Positions 37,372 through 51,449 are shown, counted from the stretch's first letter. The stretch: 64,000 bases of DNA from Epiperipatus broadwayi (GCA_028023455.1 JAQFVV010012446.1:2786001-2850000), one strand, 5' to 3'. The notes: generated from the letters alone by a model not told the origin. Numbers and translations: made by a program.

Positions 37372-39203
37372 AAGTGAATTATGTAACTCATACACACACA
37401 CACACACCTGTGCAACACGTGTATATACATATTATTACAATATATATATTCTAATAATTTTTAATAACCCCATAAATAAGTTATAACCATTAAATATAAA
37501 AATGTCAAAAGAACTCTCAAATGAATATTAAAAATCTAAAAGGAGAATCAATAATTATTTTAATAAAGGAAGTCTATACAATCCTATAATTATAATTTAT
37601 CTCCAATATTCTCTAATTATCTCCAATATTCAATAACTTTTTTAATCTACATTATTTATATAATTTAATGGATAATAAATATTTATTATAAATTAATTTG
37701 CCTCTTTCACTAATAAAAATAATTCATTCCCTTTAAATAAATCTTTATTTTTAATGAACATATGGCTCATATCTAAAAATTAAAACTATTACTCTCACAC
37801 AAACATTTCAGCCTCAAATTATCTCCATTACCCTTGTTTACATTTACCATATCACCAAACATTGGTAATAATTCCACTAACTATACTTGCCCATTTATTT
37901 CCTTAAAACATATAATCATATTTTATAATCATTTTAATATTTCAATACTTCGATCTATAATAATGTAACATTATTATCTTTCTTTACTTTTTCTAACATT
38001 CTAACAATACACATACTCTTTTCTTTTTCTCCTATACTTTCAAATCATCACAGCCCTACATTTCTTCACTCAACAATACATTCTCTCTATTCGTGATTTC
38101 TATATAACCCTTCCTTCTCTATAATAGCTTCATTTTCTTCTAAATACACCTTCCCAATAGATATATTCCATTTTATTGTCAGTCTAATTAAGAGCACACT
38201 AATAACCTAACTGTGAAATAAAATCATTTTCAGCCAAGGATGAAAGTCTTTCCACCATTTCTATAATCCACATTTTCTCCAAAATGTTCCAACAAATTTC
38301 CCTTATTCATTAATTTCGCATGTGGTTCTTGAAATCCAGTTTAAATCTTTAGTTGTCCATTTATTGTCATATTTTCCCATAACATGCCTAACTCAGCTTC
38401 ACTTTATTAATCTCTTAACTGTTTCAAAAGTCATTAATAATAACTATTTGTTCTCTCAGCCATGCATTTTGCTTTCAGTCCTTCCATACAACGCCTAAAA
38501 AATCCTTCTCCATACTTTGCTGGAAATTTGAAATTTTGTATTGCTTTTTTGTTAAGCACTAAGACTTTAATCTGTATGTAAGGAACGGTGAACATACCAC
38601 AGACAGAACTTGGGAAAGTGGGGCACTTGCCTTATGCATCATGTTTTAGTGGCTCAGATTTAGGAATTTTGCTTTATGTAAAAACTAAATGAATTAAGTA
38701 TAATAGTTGAGGTATCAAACTTTTGAATACATTTTTAAGACTATATTATTTGGATAGGTAAATTTACAAAACAAAATGAATTGGCATAATTGATAAATAT
38801 TGTAAAAATAGTTATCTGAAAAATAAGGATTTTGAAATCAATTGCATTTTAAAAATTATATAAGTTTGTTTACTTATGCACAAATAAATTTCACGTTTAT
38901 TAATTGCAATTTTTCATGTTTTGAAGCTTTTTGAAATGGAATAAATTTATTTATATGTGAATGTTATATATTTACAAATATAGCAATAATTTTTTTCATC
39001 TGTTTTTTGGTTAATTTTAGTTAAAATTAAAAAGTTATCTAAAAACTCCTATGACTCAAGAAAGATTATCTATATTGAACATAAATAATGTGAAACTCGA
39101 AATGATTGTTACCTGAAACTTTAAAAACTTTATTTTATAATTTTATTAAAATAAATTTACTCCGGAACTTGAAATAAAGAAGTAAGGTTTTCTATTTCCA
39201 ATG

Positions 39204-39418
39204 AGATGTTTAAAACAGGCAAAACTCTCCATACAGCGGCGCCACTCAGTGCAAGCCAGAGTAATCAATGGATGCCAGAAGGCTTGAGCATAAAATCACT
39301 ATCTAGTGCCTACTCATCCAATATCCCCAGACTAGTTTCTAGCTTGTGGCTTTCATTTGTTTTAACAACAGTTATGAGCAAGCATAAGAAATAGTGATCA
39401 TATGATAATTAGATGTTT
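39204..39418 (+). mobile_element. Palindrome-plus-tail element, family P, copy 3 (lost pairing)
   Basis: Left arm AACAGGCAAAACTCTCCATA and CAGAGTAATCAATGGATGCC match copy 2. The right arm is replaced by unrelated text including AGACTAGTTTCTAGCTTGTG. The tail GTGATCATATGATAATT is kept. AGATGTTT flanks both sides (8 bp). Related fragments occur at 46160-46190 and 52983-53095. Confidence 0.5.
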
Positions 39419-39439
39419 TCAATACTGATTTTTGCTTCT

Positions 39440-40850
39440 TGCCTAGCAAATTCTAGGGACTGGTATATTTATTTAAAATGTTCTCTTTCTGATACATAGG
39501 CTTATTTCTTCTAATATGAAATTATTTCAACCAAAAACTCTCTTTCCAAGTTTAATTTCATGTTCAATTATGTTTCCATTTGTCTGATCAAAATAACTTT
39601 TTACAATGGAATCTTTATTTTCTTCCTTTTTTGTAAAGCCATTGAACATTAAACTTTAGTATTTAACTTTGCTTTTATTTGATAACTCTTATAACATGTT
39701 AGTATTACTTTGAAAAAGAACCATATCATCCAAAAAACATAAATGAGCTAAGTATGCCTATTTATTTTCCCTACTTTAGCTTCCCATTTTAATGCCTAAA
39801 ACATGTCTTAAACTTTCCCTAAAAAGTTTAGTTAAAAATGAATTCATCCTATTGGACACATCTTAATATCACTATGTAATCTAATCAATGCTGTTTTATT
39901 TTCATAAATATTCTTCAAAATTTGACAATATTCTGAATTTATATGTAGCTACTTCAATGTTTCAATCATTATGGAAAAGCCTTTTCATAATCTAAAAAAA
40001 CAGTGCAAAATGGTGATTTAGATTTATTGGTTCTTCCTGTAATTTCTGTTAATTCTTGGATATCTTCTATTGTACTATAGCAATTGTTTAACTCCACCTT
40101 GTTATTTTAACTGGTTTGACCCCAATATTATTTTTCATTTTTCTTTTTAAATATTTTTACCACTAATAATGACATCATTTTGTAGAGCTTTTCTATTCTT
40201 CATAGATATAATTCCAAGATCTCATCTCTACAATTAACATACCATTTAAGAAGATATTATTGTAATTGTAGAGACTACTTTGTTTTCTTCTTCTTTATTA
40301 CTATACAATTCTTTGTTGAATTCTTCACCTTGTGACCATGTTTATCTAAAAGGGCATATTTTCTTCATAATGCTGAAACTAACTTTTCATCCAGAATCAA
40401 GATTTGTTTATACTTTTACTCTCTTCCACAACATTTTTATACTATTTCAGAATCACATTTCCTTATGAAATCTAATTTTTTTTCCTTAACATTTAACAGA
40501 CATCCAGTTTTTCTAATTTCAATCATTTTTAATTATTCCCATTTTCTTCATTATATATTATCTTATTTAAATTGAAAATTTACTATACAAAACATTTTTT
40601 TTTCTTTTTTTGTATTGGTGATCTGTGTAGTTAGTTACAGTAATAATCATCTTTTTGGTGAACTTGTTTAAATCTGAGACATCATAAAAATATGTTAATA
40701 TTTTAAAATGATCTGTAAGTTTTAAAATAAATTCACTCAAGTTTTTATGAAAATTAATGATATCAATAGTTAATACTAATACTATTTTTCCTAAAAGTTT
40801 TCGTTTCTCTGGTTTTGAAATAACATATATCTGGTATTGAACTTGCTAAG
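39440..40850 (-). pseudogene. RTE-like LINE RT fragment, decayed
   Basis: Minus-strand text includes NNCYSTIEDIQELTEITGRT and NKSKSPFCTVFLDYEKAF (usual TTEHIQTLTxLxEK..LCxxFIDYEKAFD), then a degraded LRFADDxVLFS region (SSFMFFG-YGSFSK). The family is like the plus-strand copy at 29-31.9 kb, but the strand is opposite. Confidence 0.6.
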
Positions 40851-40859
40851 CACATTATC

Positions 40860-41815
40860 TTAAAACACATAATTTCTGGTTATTAAAAATATAATCCAAC
40901 TCTGCTGTACTTCAACTGCAACACTTCTGTGTCTATTTCTCCTTGTGTTTTTCTCAGAATTTGTAGCATATGGGGGTGGGGTCTGCAAACTCTCCCAATC
41001 TGTGTTCTCTCTCACCTTCCATGTTGAAATACTAGGTCTTCTCTGGATAATGCAATGAACATGTTGACAAACCTTTTTAAATTTTCCTTTAAATCCCAAA
41101 TTTCTTCCAGTCATGACTACCATCAGTGCAAATCCCAATGTGCTTTTGTCACTCATTTTCTATGAAAAAAAAAATTATTCAACTTTTCAAATATATCTCT
41201 ACCTTTAGTTACCCCGGAAAAAATTTCTACAAAACAGCAAAACTTCATGAATTTGCAAATTATATAGGTATTTAACCAACACTATTAAATTAGCATCAGT
41301 TAACTCATCAAGATGAAAGGAAATATAATACTTTGCTTGATTTGTGATAATAACATAGACATGATATTGTTGGCAATGTTATCTATTTTTCTTTTATGTC
41401 ATCATGTATAGGAATTTCTTTTAAAGGGTTGGATATCTTTTACCAATCGTAAAAGTTTTTTTAGTTTTAGCCTTTAATAAAGTAATTTCTACGGAAGTTT
41501 TTACTAATGTGTCACTTAATTTAGTATGCTATGAAAAAAAAATTAGTTTGCCACTTTAATTCTTCAGCCTTTCTTTCAAAAAAATCAATTATTTTACATT
41601 TAAATTTACTATGCACTGTATCTAAATGGTGACTAAGTTTTCCTGGTCTCATACAATTATTTGGCAATTGTTTCTCAAAGATTACACACCCAAGCTTATG
41701 TGTATCATGATATGAATGTACAAGTCCATATTTCAAATAAAAAGGATCATATTTAAGAATTTTTTTAGGGATCATTTTCTGGATCTTGCTACTTGGTATT
41801 GAAAACAATGTGGAC
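40860..41815 (-). pseudogene. hAT transposase (ZBED5-like) N-terminal half, decayed
   Basis: From 41808 downward the frame gives a BED-type zinc-finger region (KYDPFYLKYGLVHSYHDTHK, CVIFEKQLPNN, MRPGKLSHHLDTVHSKFK, IIDFFERKAEELK). The next frames give AKTKKTFTIGK and FHLDELTDANLIVLVKYL (usual LQLDESTD), then MSDKSTLGFALMVVMTGRNL and HCIIQRR (usual CTDGAxAMTG...THCxIHR). The second Cys of the finger is lost, and the C-terminal half is missing where the LINE fragment begins. Confidence 0.75.
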
Positions 41816-44800
41816 AGTTCTGCAGGTTCTGATAAAATATGAGATCACTTGCAACTCAGATTCATTGATATTTTCATTGCCTTTGACTGACTCACTTCTA
41901 CAAATACATTGTGTTTTTATTAGTCACTTATCCATCTTGAGATTAATTTTTTAATGAATTATCAAAGATACTAATACCAGTGGCACTCATTTCAAAATTG
42001 AAATTAGTAAATTTGCACAGTAAAGTTCTCCAGTGTTTATAATGTTGGCATATATGAACTGTTAAATAAAGTAATTATTAAGTTGCATTACATAATGTAA
42101 TGTGTAAATGTTCACATCAAAAATTAAAAAATATATTTGCATATAAAAGTAAATCCAATTAACTATTTCTAATTTAAAAATTTGAAATTCAATTTTGTAG
42201 TTTCTCTTGACAAGATCAATGGCCCCCAGTTTGAAAAGCTCTGTTATTACATCATAAAATGACTGAATAGCTTATAAAGTCTCACAAATAATTTTTGCCA
42301 CAAGATTATAAAATTGTTGTATGAGAGTGTCGTGTTTAAGCAGTTAAATCTATTGTACACACTAGCTTATCCCATCCTAGATATATATTTGAAATACTAG
42401 ATGCACGACAAAATGTGATCAGTTTGGTATATAATGGGAAATGATCATATATTAGCATTCACCATGTGAAGAAAAAACTATACATATTAAAATAAATTAG
42501 AATGTGTGTTCAGAGGGTCATATTTTATAAGTAAATTTAACAATCAACTTGCAATTATCCACATTGCTTTGTAAATATTTACAGCTAAACAAATAAGGAT
42601 GTTCATGCATTGTATAATCAACTTCTTTCAGTGACTATTTTATTAAGTTAATGTTACTACTTGTGCACTTATTCATCTTAACAAGTGTAAATCTATAAAT
42701 CATACTAAATTTATACTCTAATGCCTGCTTCATATCATTAGTTTTGTTCAGCATAACATTAGATTGATATATATTAAGATATAAAAGTTAAATAACAATT
42801 AATATAATCAAAATCAATTGTTTTAATAGAAGAATAAGTATGAACAGAATGAAGTAATTTAAATTGAAGTTTTTTTAAATCTTATGGAACCAATGAAATA
42901 TTATCTCCAATAACTATAACTATTCATATAGTTCTATTTGTGTTAACCAAAAAATGATTTTAGTTTAGAATCCATTTAGTCTTATAATGTCATCAATATT
43001 ATTATTCTTAATTGTAATTGTATAATAAATATATTAATATTATTCTCAAAAATGCTTTTGAGTTTATATTAATAGTATAAAAGGTAAAAAGAAACTCTTG
43101 AGACACCTAGCCTAGCATAAGTAATTTAAAAACTTTAATTATATATTGGTTTGTGACATATAATATATATATAGTAGTGCAGATATAGAGCAGTAATGTG
43201 GAAACAGGGTTTATGATAATTCAAGTTAAATAGGGTCCTAAATCGTAGTTTAATTATACTCTTTCAATTATATGTGAAATATTATAATGATGAAAGTGAA
43301 TCAAAGAAGGGGATTGATCCGTATTTCTTGAATTCCAGATTCTTCCTCAAACCTAGTGGTGGCAATGTAAATGCTGATAGTGGCATGGATTGAATGAATC
43401 AAAAGAAAGATCATTCAAACTCCTCTATGTCTCAAAAATCTTAATTTATATTAATTCGTAGTCATATGCTGTATCATATTCTAGATCCTCTTTCAGACTG
43501 AAGAGATGAAATAAAATGAATAGCTGACTGTTGCAATACCTTCGTAATTTGTTTTAGTCTTATTTATATGAAAGTGACAAACAAAATCCACAATCATTAA
43601 TATATTGCTTTTATATAAAACATACAAAAATATTTTTTAGTCAAGAGCAATCTATCATTTTCAATTAAAGTAAGATTGTTTTGTGTATTACAGATTATAA
43701 TTTATAAGATATAATATATACAAGATATTATTTATAAATGTAAGAGAAAATGTATAATTTATTAGTTTGTTTAAAATAAGCAAAGCCAAAAAGAATGGAA
43801 GATATTGAACTAATTGAATAAAATTTTATGTAAAACATTTTCTTTTTGCTTTATTTGAAGATATAGAAAGAATAGATATAGTTATTAAATACGTGGGTTT
43901 TTTTTATAATTAATAAGCATATATATAATTATATTCTAATTAAGTGAAAATTATATATCCTCTTATTTCACAATGAGTTGATGGCATCTTATTAGGCTGA
44001 TTCATATAAGTTTAGGTTCATTAATTAATTACATGTACATAGTTGATTATGATATATATTACTCAAGAAATTCATTAATCCATAACCATAAGCCACATTT
44101 TTCTTTCAAAATTTAATATATTAATTCTAGTAAATATATAAAAAAACATCAAAACATTTGCTTTAAAAACTTGTTATTTAATAGGGATCCCTATTCAATG
44201 GATGTATATAAAATGACAAGTTTTTCTAAAAAAAAATTAGTTTTGATATTTTTAGATACTAATGTGATTATAATTGCATTTACAGTTTATTTGTAAATGT
44301 CATTTAACATTAATCTTTATTTCAAATCTTAAATGTAAACAAATATAAACAATAAATCTTTTTTTAAATAAATATTAAATAGCTTGATGTCAGGTTGTTT
44401 TCACTTCACAGTTGTGAAAATCTTTTAATGTAAATGACATAACATCATTAGATCAAAGAAAATTATATTTCAAAAATTAATTTAGAACAAAATTGATTTT
44501 TTCCAATTTATTTCCTGAAAAATGGAAAGTATGGTTTCTTTTAAAAAAAAAAAAACAATGATAGTTTCATGAAAAAAAAGACCAATGGAATCTAGGTGTA
44601 AATGATATTAACAAAATTGCAAAGACCATCAATGTACATCTTTAAAATCTTCACAAACAACAAAGTTCTTCTTGAGCAGATAATAAAGATGCGACTAAAA
44701 CTAAATGAGAGAAAGATAATAGATTTAAGATAATTTCTGTTCTTAAAAACAATATTTAAAAAAACAGACTAAATGAGTTTCAAAAGCATATCAATTAAAC

Positions 44801-46796
44801 AATCTTCTTCATTCAGGTTAAAGATTATGTCTAAAAAATCTATAAAATGCAACAAGAGGAATGATTTCCACACCATATTATATACAGATTAAATTATATT
44901 GGATTTGCATTAACTAAGACAGTATAGTTTGTGGGGTAAGGAAAAGAACATATGGGCTTGTTAATGTACACTAAACATCTAAATGCTTTGAAAAATTAAA
45001 TCTAATCAAAATCATGAAATCTATTTTTCTATTACAATCAAGACTATTCCTATTGATATAACATAGAAATGTGTAATAAACCATTGATCATATAAAATGC
45101 ACTATATAGATAGAAAACAATTGACAAAGAAATCCATCCTGTTATTGTAGATGTATGGAAGCGCTGACTAAATACAAAAGAATAAGCTGCCTATTTTTAA
45201 TATTCTTTATGAATTTCTATTTAATATGTGGTAATTCAAGCTCCTGCTGAAAATGAAGATATTGTTTCAAATTTTACATTGAAGCACGAGTTATATATAT
45301 ATGCCTATGCCTTTTTTCAATGTGACTAAGTTAATAAAGAGAATATGTCTTAAAAATTCAGAGAAAAGATTGTGTTCTAGAAGAGTGCTTCCTTACAAGA
45401 AACGTTGGACGAAGTGAAAGAAGATGAATTTGAGTAATATAGATTATCGTAGAAAAAAACATATTTGCCAGTCTACTGATCAAATCTAAAAATAACGTAG
45501 AAGCAGAATTTGAATTTGAAAAACGGTAAGTTATGAATATAACGTTTCATTAGAAATTGTTGCATCGTTGTTCAATTCAAAATCGAATTCTGAGAAGATT
45601 CTGATCCTATAAGCTGGTCTCATTTCAAAGGTTATAAAATGATAATTAGAATTATCTCTAATGCTTAAGCAATTGCAATAAATGGAAGAATAAGATCAGA
45701 GTAAAATAATGCACTGGAATTAACATTTTTACTTTATTAAAAAATGAAGAATTAACATATCACTATATCTGCTGATAATTTGATTTTTGATTAATCAAAT
45801 ATTTAAAATGTTCAAAATCTGTAGAATGTTAAAATAAATACAATAATTATTACACATCATGGGATGACTTCATTATAATCAATACCTTGTGCATTCGAAC
45901 TAAAAATAGCCATCAACCCAATTAATTGGTATTTCTGTGATAAGGGTAAATAAAAGTTAAACACCACAGAAGAGACTATGCAATGTCTACTGTAATTCTG
46001 TATTATCTGCAAATTTAAATTTTTTTCTCTGACAATGTGAGATGATTTTGTGAAATCACAAGGAATAACTTAACAGCTTATCACCCATAGTCATTATTTA
46101 TTTAATAACAATAAAATCTATATTCATGACTCATATTCCATATATTCAAGTTATATAAGTTTTGACAGAGGCAAAACTCTCTATACACCTTACTGGTTTT
46201 ATATGCATATACTAATTTACATTTCTTTATAGAACATGGAATTTGGCTTGCTTGAGCAGGATTCCTGGAAATGGCAAGTATCATTATTAGTTTACAATTA
46301 GAAGAAAAACTAACATATTGGGTTTTGAGGGGGAAGGGAAAATGCCTATGTCTCTTTTCCATTTAATAATTACAGATATAAAAAGCATGTATTTATTATA
46401 ATATGTCCTGTTTTTATATTATCCTTTGATAATATAAGCAGCATTCTTCACAGGTATTCATGCAATGTATGATTAATCTTTAAGGACTAACCTCACATTT
46501 TTTAGGAGTAAGTCATTCATTCATAATAAATTCTTTATTTAAAAAAAGATTTTATTTCAAACAGTAAACAAAATGACTTTGTAGTTCAGTCAAAATTACT
46601 TGGCCATTATAGGAAACAAAATCAGATTGTTTTTTAATGATACAATGGTAGAGTAATACATCCACTATATTATCTCATTCACTATCAAAAAAAAAAAAAA
46701 ACTAGTAATCAAAAATAATATAAAACAAAATTTTATTATTTTAGTTCACATTTAAACTGTTCAGCATTGCTTAATCATTTTGATTAAAAAAAATGT

Positions 46797-46895
46797 GGAT
46801 GGCTTTATTGCTTGAGAGTTCATAAGAATCAATTCTGGATCATCCTGTTATTCATGTTCTACCAACTATACGACTATACCAAACCACATAGGGCA
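46797..46895 (-). mobile_element. tRNA-derived SINE, family 2
   Basis: On the minus strand GCCCTATGTGGTTTGGTATA heads the copy. GGATGATCCAGAATTGATTC replaces box B, and the tail is ATGAACTCTCAAGCAATAAA. It is shortened in the middle compared with other copies. Confidence 0.55.
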
Positions 46896-46930
46896 TCATT
46901 TTGATAATACTTAGATATCCAATTTTTGCA

Positions 46931-47368
46931 TTTCCTCATCAAAACTTTAAATTAAACATAGCTCAATGTATATGTAAACAAAGGAAGTAAATCATCCTCT
47001 CCAGCTATGTCTTAAAAGCACTCTAAACGTTGAACAAAGAATCAAGCATATAATGAATCCACCTATTCTTGGTAGCTCTGATGTTAAAAGCATACCTTGG
47101 TCAACATTATTGGTAATTCATCTGGTTCTCTGAATTACCAATAATGTAGATAAAGGTATGCTTATAAACATCAAAGCTACCAGGAATAAGTGGGTTCATT
47201 CTATTCTTTTTTTTTTTCCATATGTCATAGCATCGGCCGGGACGCAAACCCACACCCGTCTGCAACCAACTACTTGCTTGCAAGGCGGGTGCGATGACCT
47301 GTTCAACATTTAGAGTGCTTTTAAGTCATAGCCTGGGGGATGATGATTTACCCCCTTTGTTTCCTCAT
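46931..47368 (-). mobile_element. Palindrome-plus-tail element, family R, with SINE inserted
   Basis: TTTCCTCAT flanks both ends (46931-46939, 47360-47368). A tail of about 35 bp (46940-46974) precedes arms ACAAAGGAAGTAAATCATC... and complement. The right arm is interrupted by a family-1 SINE at 47203-47302, after which pairing resumes with GTTCAACATTTAGAGTGCTT. Confidence 0.6.
47203..47302 (-). mobile_element. tRNA-derived SINE, family 1, inside a palindromic element
   Basis: Minus strand: AGGTCATCGCACCCGCCTTG, then CAAGCAAGTAGTTGGTTGCA, GGTTTGCGTCCCGGCCGATG and CTATGACATATGG with an A tail. The 5' end lacks the first bases of box A. Confidence 0.65.
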
Positions 47369-49867
47369 TATCAGTTTTTATCAACCTATTATTTGTAAAA
47401 GGAGTGCACATATATTTCATTTAAATATATATTTAACTGTAATTAAATTGCTTATGTGAAACTTATATTACTAAAAAATCTCACTGACATTTATTTTGAT
47501 TAATGTCTATTCTTTAAATTTGCCATTGATAAAGGTGGGAAGGGAAAAGCCAAAAAAAATCGCTGCTAAATTGAGCTAATACAAAGAAACAAACAAAAAA
47601 TTGCTTTCACCACTTTTTAATATTTTAAATAGTTAGTCAATGGTAATATAGTAAAAACTTCTGATAAATGAAAGCTAAATAAAGCATTAACAAAAACTTT
47701 CACTCACACAAAAAAGGAATGCTTCTAAAATTACTTTTGATGTGATTTAAATGCAATAAATCTCTATTTTGATTATTTATTAATAATGTGTAGAATATTA
47801 TACTAATTCTTAAATTATAACATATAAATGTATGTAAAAAAAATTGCCCTTATCTGTATTAAATGTTTTTATTTAAGAAATTTATTTATAATCTTATATA
47901 GGATTAGAAATAAACAAAGCTGATATATTATCCACAGTCTACATATCTTCTAGAGCATCTTGGAATAAAATGTAGGGATGTGGATATTCCATTATATATG
48001 TTGTTTTGATCTGGGCCTATCTTAAAGTAAATAAGAAAGAGAAGGTATCATATTATAATATTTATATTTTTAATTATATAGTCAAAAGAATTTTTTTTAT
48101 CACTTTTTGGTTCTGGTTAAATGTTGAAGTCAATGTTATTTAAGTAATAGTGTTTTCATTACTTAATAACTTTCATAAAAATAATTTCCTCTGGAAGCAA
48201 AAGATTGAAATGACTAAAATAGAATAAACAAAAAAACTTAATCTCAGTGACATGGATTTATTTAGATGAAATCTAGGTTTTTGCTTAGATCTAAATTTAA
48301 AGATTCAATGATGAGGGGGGAAAACTACAATTTTTAGATAATTTTAAATATGACTAATTCATTTCCTATTTTCAAGGTTGTATGTTTGTCTCGTTTTGTT
48401 TTATTCTAATTATTTTTGTCCGTTTTAGTATGTTATGTATTTTTTTTTTTGTAATATAAGTTAAAACAATAGCAACTTAAATAAAAATTAAAAAAACCTT
48501 TTAAATATATATATATATATCACTTTAAAGTTGGAGAATTATAAAATATTTCTCATGTTTTAAATTGATAATTTATTTTAATATATATCCTGAAAGATGC
48601 CATATTAATTTTTAATTTGCTAATCTATTTAGAGATGTTCATGAAATAGATGTTTTGAGTTGGTGGCTTAAATTCAAAACTGCAAATTGATAATTGTAAC
48701 AATATCCATACCAATTCATTTTTTAAAAAGGTCATTTATTTAAAAAATAATGTAATTAATAAGTAATTGTTTTACACATCTATACTGATAGCAAAAGTAC
48801 AGAAGTATTCACAGATGTAATACTTAAGAATTTTGCTTTTTATCTTCATTTGCTGAGATATTTACACTCTTCAGTAGATTGTACTTTGTTTCAAATAAGA
48901 TTACACATTTAGGAAAGTTATTTCATTATAATTATAATCTACTATATTGAAATATTCATAATGCAAAGAGCATATACACAAATAAATCATTTTATATTCA
49001 AGTAAAATATTTAAAATAATAAAAATGCATAATTTTTAAAAGTCAAAAACCTGTATTCAGACAAAAAATTTAAATTGGAAAATATATATATAATATAACA
49101 TCTGAAGACAATTATAAGTAATAATTTTTAAATTGTACACATTTTTAAAGTAATAAAACATTCTTTCTCAACTGCAAGAACCTCCAACTTCATGACCTGT
49201 TATTTAAATTCAGGCCAGATAAAAATTATTAGTTTTTTCCCCAGGTTCCAAGTAGGCATAAGATTTTTTTTTCTTTGTAAATAGAGTCAACCCTATATGC
49301 AATTTTTCTGAGCTAAAGGGTAAAAAAAACCAAACAAACAAAATCCCCATCAAACAGCAATTGGTTAGTCTGGATGAGCAATGTTTATCTTTAACTGTTC
49401 CTCTTGGAGAAGGGTTGTTATAGAAGCATTTGCCCTGAAATGGATTATTTAAAAAGGCTGTCTTATTTTATATAAGTGTAACCGCTAGTTGGCTACCATG
49501 TATAAATCACATCACCCAATCCTCATGCTTTAATAAACCAATCAAATATCATCAATTTGTTGTCAAGGTAACACTTCAAGGATTATAAATGGAAATCTTT
49601 TTATTGCCTATTGTAGTGTTGTGTTGACAACAGACTACTGATATCCTATTGGTTTAATTAAACACAGAGTTTGTGGTGATATGATTTATGCATATATAAT
49701 GAATACTTTATATTCTTTGTGGAAGTTTCTCATTTTTTACAAAGTATCTTATTCAGTACATCTTCAATGTTGACTTCTATATTTTCTATAATAGAATTCC
49801 AGTTTTAAACCCTACAAACACATATACAGAAAAATATTAATATAGATTATAAAAAATAAATATTTAC

Positions 49868-50067
49868 TCAGCAGTCATGACAAACTCCATCATATGGGCT
49901 GTTGCAGGAGCATCACCGACAGAGTGCTCACAATTAATCCCAAATTTCCCATTTGGAAAGAAGAACGCTGTAATACATTTGTCGAACCAAATACTTTTAC
50001 CATCACCATGCAACTGCATTTTACCCTGTTCAGAAAAATCTTTGGGAGATTTTGTTAATAATACAAC
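49868..50067 (-). CDS. CPT1: CPT1 exon B (catalytic histidine)
   Basis: This 200-bp exon has acceptor ACATTTCAG and donor GTAAATA. It encodes 66 residues plus two bases of Glu. It contains LHGDGKSIWFDKCITAFFF, PNGKFGINCEHSVGDAPATA and HMMEFVM. His of EHS is the predicted general base that deprotonates carnitine or CoA. CPT1 and CPT2 normally read EHSW at this site; here Trp is replaced by Val (EHSVGDAP). The flanking FFxNGKxGxNxEHSxxDAPxxxHxxE pattern is otherwise intact. Confidence 0.95.
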
Positions 50068-50633
50068 CTGAAATGTAAAACACCACATGTTTACTACTAA
50101 CTTTGTACAAATAGGTAACAATCAAAAAGAAAACAAATTATGTCAGAAAAACTAATTTTTTGCAAGCTAAAATATAACAAGAATTTAAATGGATCCAATT
50201 GTATGTGTAAAAAATAATAATAATAATATTACATTTTTATAACGTAAAGCAAAAAAAATTAAATCAGATTATAATTTGATTACAACTGCACAATTACAGA
50301 AGTTTTAATAATCAATTATTTACTTATAATTTACCAATAATTATACTAATTACATATGTAATTTAAATGGAAGCAAACTAGCTTTCACACATGCACTATG
50401 AATTATGAGCATTCCCCATCAACAGATATTTTAAAAACATGAATGGTCATTAGTATTTAGAGCTTACTTTTAAATAAACCAATAGGCAATGCCAGAGCTG
50501 TCAACAGAATGTGATTTTAAATAGTAAACATTCAAATAATCAATCTCAGAAAAAGAAAATATCTCATTTTTAATCACCTATGATAATAAAACACATTAGC
50601 TTAAATAGATGTAAATATTAGATAACATGTGTT

Positions 50634-50664
<31 letters not shown>

Positions 50665-51449
50665 AATTTAGATGTAAGCAAACAGCTTTTCACATATACG
50701 CTATAATTGGAGCATTTCCCATCAATAAATATTTTAAAAACATGGACAACCACCCCATATTTAGAGTTTACATTTAATTAAATCAACATTTATAAATGCT
50801 CATTTATTAACACTCACATAAATCTCTTAAATGAAAATGGAAGATACATCTTAGCAGTTATTTATACATTGTAATAACATTTCATGTGAGACTGACCATG
50901 TCACTGTTACCAAAAGACCCTTGAAGAAATTTAATTATAATAATAGAAACAGATAAACTGTTGAATTAATTTTTGATATTATTTACTTATGTTATTCTTT
51001 AAACATTACCATGGAAATTCATGTTATGTTTTCCACACACAATTTCTTGTTATCAAAAAAGCTGTAACATTATTATATATGACTTAAAAAAATATATTAT
51101 ATTTTTATATTGGAAAAAAACACTTCTACAATCAAAATTAAAAATTAAATATATACAGAATGAAAATAATATAAAAACAATCCCAATGCAAAAGTAAATA
51201 ACTGTCTAAGACAGTGTTTACTAAAATAAAATAACACGATTGCTCTGGTTTACATTTGATCTGCATTTGGCAGTAGTAGTAATTCAAATTAATCACTCCC
51301 CTGAAACACTTATGTAGGCATGAATAATCATTGACACCATCATCTTGGGACATTTAATTATTTGTGTATACACTGACAGCCAGAAGAAGAGAAACTTAGG
51401 GTATATTAGTACTGCTGTCAGATAAAACAATAAATATTTATCTCATTAC

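Larger units (their letters stand above)
14506..49867 (-). other. CPT1 intron B-C (35.4 kb), repeat-filled
   Basis: The donor GTAAATA is at 49867 and the acceptor AG at 14506. This giant intron holds most of the transposon load of the window, listed separately. Stretches where I see nothing assignable are 18900-20770, 21200-22540, 22870-23760, 28050-28670, 32440-33360, 35710-36050, 36250-37270, 37380-39200, 41830-46790 and 47370-49860. They are AT-rich with short microsatellites, e.g. (AC)n near 37393 and (TA)n near 48506. No CPT1 coding is missing between exons B and C. Confidence 0.85.

Noticed and set aside
37560-38600. Possible LINE or gag ORF on the minus strand (KYGEGFFRRCMEGL..)
   Set aside because: A few protein-like patches but too many stops and no diagnostic motif to name a family.
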